Shown in pieces: positions 57,049 through 64,000 of a stretch of DNA of 64,000 bases (the first letter of the stretch is position 1; each line of letters starts with the position of its first letter). The translations under genes and the position numbers were made by a program. A model generated the notes under the pieces. That model searched no databases and was not told the origin of the DNA. It saw nothing but the letters and a program-made list of their open reading frames with translations. The DNA comes from Gimesia alba (lineage in GTDB: Bacteria; Planctomycetota; Planctomycetia; Planctomycetales; Planctomycetaceae): NCBI RefSeq assembly GCF_007744675.1, contig NZ_CP036269.1:2459546-2523545 (forward strand), written 5' to 3'.

Positions 57049-58479
57049 TTAGCTTTTCTTGTTTTTCGCGGAACTCGCACGACGTTTCCGCTTCCGTTTT
57101 GCTTTGAGCGCCTGGTCCGGATCTTCGTCGGAACGAAAAGAGCGATAGAGCCCGACCGGAAACCGGAGAATCCGAAACGGGGTGACTCCCACCAGCTGTA
57201 CGACGACCTGTGCCGTCCAGTGGGATTCCGGCTCGCGAACGGTTCGAGCAAGCACGGCGGCGACCAGTCGCATCAGCAGGCTGATTGTAAACAGAATATG
57301 AAAATTGTTGAAATCGATGCCCAGGAGCGGGAAGTTCCATCCGGAGCTGAGGACCAGGAATGCACCGGCGGCGATGGAAGTGAGCCCTCCCACCATGCCA
57401 GCCACGGCGGTACCGGCGGCGATAAACATAGTTCGGTTTTCCGCTGGTGAATTTTTCAGCATGAAGCCGTTATTGGCAATGGCGATGCCCGCATTCAGTA
57501 GAGAGTCAAGAATGAAAACGGGGACCATGATCCAGAACGCAATCGTGGGATCGCGGGGTAATAATAACAGGCCGAGCATATTGGTCGATTTGAACGCCGT
57601 ACACAGAATCAGCATCGGCCGATTGCCGAAATGCTCTGCCATAGACCCCAGTCGTTTGGATAAGAGGGCGCCCCCAATCCAGGAACAGGTCCACAACAAT
57701 AACAGACGGAAGACGTCCATGCCGATATAATCGAGCAGATAATAACTGATAAACGGCGCACCCAGCATGGCGGCAAAATGCCAGAAACAGGTGAAGGAAA
57801 TAAATGAACGGAAATTTTTGTCGTAAAATGGAGTGAGCAGCACTTCTTTCAGTTTGGGGTCTTTGACCTTGGTGACGAGGGGCTCATCTACTTTGAGAAA
57901 GATGAGAATGTCGACCAGCCCGAACACTCCACCCAGGCAGATCAATACAGCGAAGCCCTGCTGGATATTCAAACCGCTTTCCGCCAGAAAAAAGGCCCCC
58001 CCTAACAGAGAGAGGGCGCCGCTCCAGTACATCCATAACTGGCGAATGCCCCAGTAACGGTTGAGCCCTTTGTGCGGCAGGTAATCTCCCATCCAGGAGA
58101 GCCATAAAGGCGTGGTAAAATGGATCAGAGCATGATTGATGGCCGTCAGGAAAATCAGCCCCCAAAGCAGAGTCAGACTGGATAGTTCAGGAAACAGCCA
58201 GGGGCCAACAGCCACCGGGATCAGAACCAGTCTTTGAACGATACAGAATGAGAACCAGACCCAGCGGCGATGTTGCAGGTGATTTGCGAGTACCGCCGCC
58301 ACAAACTGCATGAACAGCATCAGCGTGGGGAGCGCCCCCAGAATACCAATGTGCAAGCCGGTGGCACCGAGGGAACGCGCGAACTCAATCGTCGCGGGTG
58401 ACATTGTCAACTGCGTGTAAATCATCGCGAGGCAACCGGCCACAATAATGGCCCGTTGTGCCGTTTTCAGAGACCACAC
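57049..58479 (-). CDS. MFS transporter
   Basis: A 476-residue protein with about 12 hydrophobic helices and a basic C-terminal tail (KAKRKRKRRASSAKNKKS). The loop motif between helices 2 and 3 is weak compared with sugar or drug MFS proteins, so the substrate is not clear. It is convergent with the DUF1501 gene. The start at 58479 is the first ATG before the first helix. Confidence 0.85.
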   Translation of the reverse strand: MWSLKTAQRAIIVAGCLAMIYTQLTMSPATIEFARSLGATGLHIGILGALPTLMLFMQFVAAVLANHLQHRRWVWFSFCIVQRLVLIPVAVGPWLFPELSSLTLLWGLIFLTAINHALIHFTTPLWLSWMGDYLPHKGLNRYWGIRQLWMYWSGALSLLGGAFFLAESGLNIQQGFAVLICLGGVFGLVDILIFLKVDEPLVTKVKDPKLKEVLLTPFYDKNFRSFISFTCFWHFAAMLGAPFISYYLLDYIGMDVFRLLLLWTCSWIGGALLSKRLGSMAEHFGNRPMLILCTAFKSTNMLGLLLLPRDPTIAFWIMVPVFILDSLLNAGIAIANNGFMLKNSPAENRTMFIAAGTAVAGMVGGLTSIAAGAFLVLSSGWNFPLLGIDFNNFHILFTISLLMRLVAAVLARTVREPESHWTAQVVVQLVGVTPFRILRFPVGLYRSFRSDEDPDQALKAKRKRKRRASSAKNKKS

Positions 58480-58869
58480 GTAACATCTATCCTTGAAAAT
58501 CTGGTTTTGGCGCTTCTAAGAATTTGTACTGACTTGCCTGGGGATGGAACATATAGCGACATCGGGAACCGGAATCTCGTTCAGATTTTTGCTGATGGGA
58601 GAGCTGTCCATTCCGGCAAAAACAGGACGCAACTTCACTCACGACACAATTGCGCCAGGGCGGGTTCCTTTTTAGTCGGACAGGAGCGAATCATATCAAC
58701 TGTGATTCTATCGTGCGACTGCGAAAACCGGGCACTTTTCAATTTTTTATGAGTGTGAAGAAAATGATGCCGCGAAGCCGCTGGAGAGCGTGAAAACCCA
58801 GCTTGACCGTTGTTTTTCGATTTTCCTATAATCCGCCTTCGCTTTCTCACACTTCACCCAGGATGGGGA
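58480..58869. other. Divergent intergenic region, MFS / anion transporter
   Basis: About 390 bases without a gene that I can support. It carries a strong plus-strand promoter at 58803-58832. Confidence 0.5.
58803..58832 (+). promoter_or_regulatory. Sigma-70-type promoter of the anion transporter
   Basis: TTGACC (58803-58808), 18-base spacer, TATAAT (58827-58832), 37 bases before the ATG at 58870. Confidence 0.75.
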
Positions 58870-60084
58870 ATGAGCACCTTTGTAATTGTTGTCTATATCG
58901 GCGTCTACCTGAGCATGCTGCTGGGGGGAATTCCCGGACTGCGGGTCGATCGGACCGGTGCTGCTCTTTTGGGGGCGATTCTGCTACTGGCTGGTGGAAG
59001 TCTCAGTGAGAAGCAGGCATTGAATGCGATCGACGTTCCTACGTTGGCGCTGCTGTTCGGGCTGATGGTGGTTTCCGCTCAATTCAGTCTGGGGGGATTC
59101 TATACTCTGATCACGCGGCGTGTGGTGATGTGTGAAATGGCGCCCGCAACGTTGTTGGGAGTCGTAATTGGTGTCTCCGCGGCATTAAGTGCCGTACTGA
59201 CGAATGATGTTGTCTGTCTGGCTGTGGCGCCGTTGCTCTCCCGGATGTGTCTCAGTAAGCAGCTGAATCCGGTTCCCTTTCTGATTGCACTCGCCTGTGC
59301 GTCAAATATTGGCAGTGCGACCACATTGATCGGGAATCCGCAGAATATCCTGATCGGGGAATCGCTCAAGCTTTCGTTTAATCACTATTTTCTGATCGCA
59401 GTCCCACCCTGTCTGTTGGGACTGCTGGTTGTCTGGGCTGTGATCAGGCACTTGTATCAGGGGCAGTGGTTGATTGAAGCAAAAGAAATTCTTGACGACA
59501 CGGAGACTCGCTTTGATCGCTGGCAGACGGGGAAAGGTGTACTGATTCTGGTTGTCTTGATCGGGTGTTTCGTCTTTGCGCCCTGGCCGCGCGAACTGCT
59601 GGCACTGGGAGCGGCGGGGATTCTGTTAATGAGCCGGAAGTTTTATACCCGCAAAGTCATGGGGCTGGTGGACTGGCCGCTGTTGGTGCTGTTTATCAGT
59701 CTGTTTATGATCAATGAGTCGTTTGAGCTGACCGGCGGCTTGAAGTGGCTGGTTTCCCAGACGGAAGCCGCGGGCATTTCACTCGATCAGCCGTCTCACT
59801 TGTTTGTCACGACGGCGATTCTGAGTAACCTGGTTTCCAACGTGCCGGCGATTATGTTGCTGCTGCAGATCGTACCGGGGGCCGAAGTCGGGCCGATGCT
59901 TGCTTTGGGCAGTACGCTGGCGGGGAACCTGATCATTGTCGGCAGCGTCGCGAATATTATCGTGGTGGAAGCGGCACGGCAGGATGGCGTCGAGATCAGC
60001 TTTAAAACTCATGCGCGGGTCGGTATTCCCGTGACGCTGCTCACCTTATCCATCGCAGCGGGCTGGCTCTGGCTGGTGATGTAG
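58870..60084 (+). CDS. ArsB/CitM-family anion transporter
   Basis: About 404 residues from ATG 58870 preceded by AGGATGGGGA. Around 11-12 hydrophobic helices. The conserved first-half motif ALACASNIGSATTLIGNPQNILIG and the second-half SNLVSNVPAIMLLLQ match the ArsB/NhaD/CitM ion-transporter superfamily. The substrate could be arsenite, an organic anion or Na+/H+; nothing in the neighbourhood decides it. It is convergent with the cardiolipin synthase gene. Confidence 0.87.
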   Translation: MSTFVIVVYIGVYLSMLLGGIPGLRVDRTGAALLGAILLLAGGSLSEKQALNAIDVPTLALLFGLMVVSAQFSLGGFYTLITRRVVMCEMAPATLLGVVIGVSAALSAVLTNDVVCLAVAPLLSRMCLSKQLNPVPFLIALACASNIGSATTLIGNPQNILIGESLKLSFNHYFLIAVPPCLLGLLVVWAVIRHLYQGQWLIEAKEILDDTETRFDRWQTGKGVLILVVLIGCFVFAPWPRELLALGAAGILLMSRKFYTRKVMGLVDWPLLVLFISLFMINESFELTGGLKWLVSQTEAAGISLDQPSHLFVTTAILSNLVSNVPAIMLLLQIVPGAEVGPMLALGSTLAGNLIIVGSVANIIVVEAARQDGVEISFKTHARVGIPVTLLTLSIAAGWLWLVM

Positions 60085-60100
60085 TCCAGGGATCTCTGTG

Positions 60101-61543
60101 CTACAAAACCGGGCCGAGCATGGCGACGGTGTTGTTCCATAATCGGTGTGGCGTTGACCAGTTTGCTACAGCGTCTGCTGTGACTTCGATCGAATGCGCG
60201 AGGTATTCCTGCTGCCGCTCCCGAACCGTGGCCGTCAGTGCGGGATCGTAAAACAGAATGTTGTTTTCGTAGTTAAGATCGAAGCTGCGACGGTCGATGT
60301 TCGCAGATCCGATCAGCGTGACCTCACCATCCAGGGTGAGCGATTTCGTATGTAACAGGCCTTCGGTGTATTCGAAGATTTTGACGCCTGCCGCCAGTAA
60401 CTCCGCGTAATAACTGCGACTGGCAGCCGCGACAACCCGGGAATCATTCCGCGCAGGAAAGATGATAGTCGTGTCAATACCCCGATATGCGGTTGCGCAG
60501 AGCGCGTCCTGCATCGATTCGTTGGGGACGTAATAGGGAGTTGTGATGATCAGTTCGCGACGGGCGGTATGCATCAGGGATTCAAAGACTTCCGGCATAG
60601 CAGAGTAGCGCACGGTCGGTCCCGTGCCGATGACTTGTGCGGGGATGCCAGACTGCAGTGGCGGGACCGATTTATGCAGCAGGTCGGTCAGGTCTTCGTT
60701 CACATAAGTCATCCAGTCACTGGCAAACAGATATTGATTCTGAAGTGCGACTGGTCCCTCAAAGCGAATGACGGCATCGACCCAGGGGGCAAACTTGGGT
60801 TTCACACGAAATTCCGGGTCGGCGCAGTTCTGGCTGCCGCAGTAGGTGATGTCCCCGTCAATCACAACAATCTTACGGTGATTGCGCAGATCAATCCGTC
60901 CGACGAACGGACGCAAGAGGATGTTCCCGATCGGCAATCCGACGGCAACATGGACTCCCGCTTCACTCATCTCATTCCAATACGGGGATTTGATCATCAA
61001 CCGTGAACCGAGTCCATCGGCCATCGCCCGACACGTCACACCGCGTGCCGCGGCCCGCTTGAGCGCCTCCACAATTTTGCAGCCGTTGTTGTCGGCCAGC
61101 CAGATATAAAACAGCAAATGCACATGATCTTGAGCGGCGTCGATATCAGCCACCATCGCATCAATCGTCGCATTCGAGTCTGGCAGCAGTTGAGCCGTGT
61201 TGCCTTCTGCAGCAGGGAAGCCACTAATGGATTGACCGACGCGGAATAGATGGTCGTAGCGATCTGGTACCTCAACGATTCCCGGTTTTTCAGCTTCACC
61301 CGCGTCTGCAGGAAAGGGGGGCAGACGTCCGATGACGTGCTGCATGCGGGTGATACGGCGGCGGCCGATGTTGACTTCACCAAAGAACAGGTAGGCCAGG
61401 ATACCGACAACGGGCAGCGTCGCAATGACCACAATCCAGGCCAGTCGCGAGGTCGGCTCTCGATGCGGCCTGAGGATGACGCGCATGATGAGCAATATCT
61501 CGACCAGGATATGAGTCTCCACCAGTATGGTGGTTACGTCCAT
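60101..61543 (-). CDS. cls: Cardiolipin synthase (phospholipase D family)
   Basis: A 480-residue protein with two N-terminal membrane helices (about 8-25 and 34-52), then two HKD phospholipase-D motifs: HRKIVVIDGD near 220-230 and HTKSLTLDGE near 397-407, each followed by GSxN (CGSQNC, IGSANID). That is the layout of bacterial ClsA. It joins two phosphatidylglycerols into cardiolipin at the inner membrane. Confidence 0.93.
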   Translation of the reverse strand: MDVTTILVETHILVEILLIMRVILRPHREPTSRLAWIVVIATLPVVGILAYLFFGEVNIGRRRITRMQHVIGRLPPFPADAGEAEKPGIVEVPDRYDHLFRVGQSISGFPAAEGNTAQLLPDSNATIDAMVADIDAAQDHVHLLFYIWLADNNGCKIVEALKRAAARGVTCRAMADGLGSRLMIKSPYWNEMSEAGVHVAVGLPIGNILLRPFVGRIDLRNHRKIVVIDGDITYCGSQNCADPEFRVKPKFAPWVDAVIRFEGPVALQNQYLFASDWMTYVNEDLTDLLHKSVPPLQSGIPAQVIGTGPTVRYSAMPEVFESLMHTARRELIITTPYYVPNESMQDALCATAYRGIDTTIIFPARNDSRVVAAASRSYYAELLAAGVKIFEYTEGLLHTKSLTLDGEVTLIGSANIDRRSFDLNYENNILFYDPALTATVRERQQEYLAHSIEVTADAVANWSTPHRLWNNTVAMLGPVL

Positions 61544-61838
61544 ATGTCATTCCTTGCTATGCGCGAATAAGCCACTTGTGATGCGGAATCGGAAAAGTGA
61601 GCCAAGTTTGATTAAAACGATGTTTGTGACAACTTACTGCATTGCTGCTGCTAGTTCAAGACTTCAGGAACGGTGAGGTTACTGGCTGAGGAGCCCCCGC
61701 AAAACTTCTAAGAAGCGGTCATTGTCCTGAGGTTAGGCAGTGGTAACGCGCATGAAGCCAGAGTCGAGCCGAGTATGATTCAATGATTATTTGACAAGAA
61801 TCTGATACGATTGGTTAGATCAGATGAGAAATGCAGGC

Positions 61839-61867
61839 TTGAAAAGCGGGTTGTGATGTGTTATAAT
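61839..61867 (+). promoter_or_regulatory. Sigma-70-type promoter of the RND operon
   Basis: TTGAAA (61839-61844), 17-base spacer, TATAAT (61862-61867). Confidence 0.8.
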
Positions 61868-61891
61868 GTCGTGATACTACGATATGTCGTG
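61867..61891. promoter_or_regulatory. Operator candidate: direct repeat and dyad at the RND promoter
   Basis: TGTCGTG occurs twice, 18 bases apart (61867 and 61885), and ACGA-TATG-TCGT (61879-61890) forms a dyad just downstream of the -10 box. The position suits a repressor such as TetR or MarR type. None is encoded next to it. Confidence 0.5.
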
Positions 61892-61950
61892 TTTGGCAGG
61901 CAGCACTCTGAGGACCGTTGATTCGAGTATCTAATGGAAAAGGGATAGAG

Positions 61951-63075
61951 ATGAAGCTAATGTTCGCTCACAAAAGTTTGATCATCTTCTTCCGTATCTT
62001 ACTGGTGGTCGCGGGTTTTGTCGTGCTGGTACTGTCGATTGCCTGGCTTTCGGGGATGTTTGAGCCGAAGGTGAAATCAGACTGGCATGAACGAGGCGTG
62101 CGGCGGCATACCACCGAGCCGGTATCCGAAGTGCATGAGGTGACGAAACCTTATGTTGAGGAAGCGGTCGGAACGCTCAAAGCATCGAGTCGCACGATTG
62201 TGGCGTCCAAGGTTCTGGCGACGATTGAAAAGATCAACGTGAAAGCCGGGGATCAGGTCACCAAAGGGCAGACGTTAATTGTGCTGGATGCCAAAGAGTA
62301 TCAGGCGCGTCTGAGTCAGGCGAAACAATCACTGGTAGCCGCAACCGCCACCCGTGACGAGGCGGAAAAAGAGTTTAAAAGAGTTGAAACACTCTTGAGA
62401 AAGAACGTGGTGACGAAGTCTGACTTCGATCGGGCGAAGCGGCAACTGGAAGTGGCGAAAGCGGAAGAGTCACGCGCCAAACAGGCGGTTACGGAAGCGG
62501 AAATCTTATTATCCTATACCACGATCAAGGCGGCGAAGAACGGTCGAATTGTGGATCGCTTTGCTGAACCGGGCGACATCGCGAATCCGGGGGCACCACT
62601 ATTGGTATTATATGACGCGACTTCCTTGAGGCTCGAAGCACCAGTGATGGAGCATCTGGCCGTCAAACTGAGGCCCGGGGATGAACTCAAGGTCTATGTG
62701 GATGCATTGAACCGTGAGTTCAACGCGACGATTGACGAAATTGTGCCTCAGGCGGATGCGCCCAGTCGCTCGTTTCTGGTCAAAGCCAGTTTGCCTCGTT
62801 CGGAAGATCTGTATGAAGGAATGTTCGGCCGACTGCGGATTCCCGCCGGAAGTCGCAAGCATCTTTGTCTGGATATGGATGCGATCGAGCGCATCGGTCA
62901 ACTCGAATTTGTGAATGTGCTTCGTCCCGATGGAACTCTGGAACGACGTTTTATCAAAACCGGACAAGTCGGCATTCCCGGTCGCCAGGAGGTCTTAAGC
63001 GGCCTTCAGGCGGGAGAGCAGGTGATTCTGAAACCGAATTCTCCAGCGAAGGAGTCCAGCACCGATGACAAATAA
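61951..63075 (+). CDS. RND efflux periplasmic adaptor (HlyD/AcrA family)
   Basis: About 374 residues from ATG 61951, preceded by GGGATAGAG. One N-terminal membrane helix (about 8-32). Barrel-sandwich hybrid with the lipoyl-like VGTLKASSRTIVASKVLATIEKINVKAGDQV, a long coiled coil (about 105-190) and a beta-barrel and membrane-proximal region. It links an inner-membrane RND pump to an outer channel. Overlaps the pump gene by 11 bases. Confidence 0.92.
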   Translation: MKLMFAHKSLIIFFRILLVVAGFVVLVLSIAWLSGMFEPKVKSDWHERGVRRHTTEPVSEVHEVTKPYVEEAVGTLKASSRTIVASKVLATIEKINVKAGDQVTKGQTLIVLDAKEYQARLSQAKQSLVAATATRDEAEKEFKRVETLLRKNVVTKSDFDRAKRQLEVAKAEESRAKQAVTEAEILLSYTTIKAAKNGRIVDRFAEPGDIANPGAPLLVLYDATSLRLEAPVMEHLAVKLRPGDELKVYVDALNREFNATIDEIVPQADAPSRSFLVKASLPRSEDLYEGMFGRLRIPAGSRKHLCLDMDAIERIGQLEFVNVLRPDGTLERRFIKTGQVGIPGRQEVLSGLQAGEQVILKPNSPAKESSTDDK

Positions 63076-64000
63076 GCGGGATGAGATTTCCGACGAAAAT
63101 GTTGGTTTCCTGACGCGTGTGGTGGAAGTCTTTCTGCGTGGCGACGTGGCGATTCTGCTGATTATTGTTTCGCTGATGTTAGGCGCTGCCGCCTTATGGC
63201 TGACGCCTCGTGAAGAGGAACCACAGATCGTGGTCCCGATGGCGGATGTCTTTGTGAGTGCGCCCGGCCTGTCAGCCGAAGAGGTCGAAGCCAAGGTCAC
63301 GGATCGACTGGAGAAGCTGCTGTACCAGATTGATGGCGTGGAGTACTTGTATTCGATGTCCAAGCCCGGTCAGTGTGTGGTCACAGTCCGATTTTATGTC
63401 GGTGAGGATCGGGAAGACTCTCTGGTGAAGCTGTACAACAAGATCAATTCATCGACCGATCTGATTCCGCCGGGGGTCACCTCGTGGGTGATTAAACCGA
63501 TTGAAGTGGACGATGTTCCGATTGTGATTGCCACGCTCTGGAGTGAGGATCCCGAACTTCACAGCGACCACGAATTACGCCGGATCGCCGAAGAAGTTCA
63601 GCTTGAACTGCAAGCGATTCCCAACACCAACCGTGTAGAAGTGGTCGGCGGCCGTCCGCGGCGGATTCGTGTCGAGCTCGATGCGCAGCGACTGGCGGCT
63701 CACAAGACATCACCTCTGCAGATTCGTAATGCGCTCAAGGTCAGCAATGTGATGATTCGGGCGGGGGAATTTGAACAACAGGACCAGCAGTTCATTGTTG
63801 AGTCGGGTACGTTTATCAAGGATGTGTCCGATCTGGAAAATATCGTGGTGAATGTATCGGGAGACCGACCGGTTTACCTCAAAAATGTCGCGAAGGTGGT
63901 GGATGGTCCGGCTGAAGTCGAAGGTTACAGTTGGATCGGCTTCGGAGCCGCAGATGAATCGCATGCCAGCGAAGACCAGTTGTATCCCGCCGTCCATCTT
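63065..64000 (+). CDS. RND efflux pump, 3' partial
   Basis: The frame opens at ATG 63065 (overlapping the adaptor stop) and runs off the window after 312 codons. The visible part has a first membrane helix (about residues 27-47) and a periplasmic porter region starting EEPQIVVPMADVFVSAPG with the PN/PC-type pattern IPNTNRVEVVGGRPRRIRVE. It belongs to the AcrB-type RND superfamily (HAE/HME group). The rest of the pump is outside the window. Confidence 0.9.
   Translation, partial: MTNKRDEISDENVGFLTRVVEVFLRGDVAILLIIVSLMLGAAALWLTPREEEPQIVVPMADVFVSAPGLSAEEVEAKVTDRLEKLLYQIDGVEYLYSMSKPGQCVVTVRFYVGEDREDSLVKLYNKINSSTDLIPPGVTSWVIKPIEVDDVPIVIATLWSEDPELHSDHELRRIAEEVQLELQAIPNTNRVEVVGGRPRRIRVELDAQRLAAHKTSPLQIRNALKVSNVMIRAGEFEQQDQQFIVESGTFIKDVSDLENIVVNVSGDRPVYLKNVAKVVDGPAEVEGYSWIGFGAADESHASEDQLYPAVHL

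Larger units (their letters stand above)
61544..61950. other. Promoter region of the RND efflux operon
   Basis: A 407-base gap between the divergent cardiolipin synthase and RND adaptor genes. It contains the sigma-70 promoter and repeats listed below. I see no gene in it. Confidence 0.55.

Noticed and set aside
1..64000. CRISPR arrays, insertion sequences, prophage or integrase genes
   Set aside because: No regularly spaced repeats with spacers, no transposase or integrase frames and no terminal inverted repeats were seen.

Overview
This is a chromosomal window from a member of the Planctomycetota, most likely a Planctomycetaceae genus such as Gimesia (an inference from gene content, not a database match). 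The evidence is three loci of planctomycete cytochrome-like proteins (PSCyt1/DUF1549/DUF1553 and DUF1587-1592-1588-1585 types) paired with Tat-exported DUF1552 or DUF1501 proteins, a DUF1559 pseudopilin, NHL, PPC and beta-helix secreted proteins, and large hybrid histidine kinases.

Layout. 0-4 kb: DUF1592/DUF1552 pair, cut by the left edge. 4-15 kb: a signalling island on the minus strand with a 14-blade-propeller hybrid kinase, a REC-HDOD protein, and a 1687-residue hybrid kinase. That kinase carries an ethylene-receptor-like membrane domain, six PAS domains (two are a tandem FixL-like haem-PAS duplication), two REC domains and an HPt domain. 15-24.6 kb: small hypothetical, lipoprotein, NHL, squalene-cyclase-repeat and beta-helix genes. 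24.8-26.8 kb: an ECF sigma factor, a thioredoxin-like putative anti-sigma factor and a creatininase-family enzyme. 27.1-28.5 kb: a dense array of 14 tRNA genes, some with unusual structure, followed by a 2OG-Fe(II) oxygenase and an ATP-dependent RNA ligase. 30-32.7 kb: a catalase gene with an apparent frameshift and its OxyR-type regulator. 33-37.6 kb: PSCyt/DUF1501 pair. 38-40 kb: a second hybrid kinase with the same FixL-like PAS. 40-41 kb: DUF1559 protein.

41-50.7 kb holds what I consider the best candidate for an undescribed system. A type III polyketide synthase operon (methyltransferase, flavoprotein, PKS) converges on an operon encoding a YceI lipocalin-like protein, a methyltransferase, an ICMT-like membrane methyltransferase and an MMPL exporter. 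Next to it is a BlaI repressor/M56 protease pair. Near-identical wACTAT-N4-ATAGTA dyads lie upstream of the PKS operon and in the YceI/BlaI divergent region. This predicts a protease-triggered, repressor-controlled pathway for making and exporting a methylated phenolic lipid or quinone.

50.9-57 kb: DUF1549/PPC/DUF1501 operon. 57-64 kb: MFS transporter, ArsB/CitM-family anion transporter, cardiolipin synthase, and an RND efflux adaptor with a pump gene cut by the right edge.
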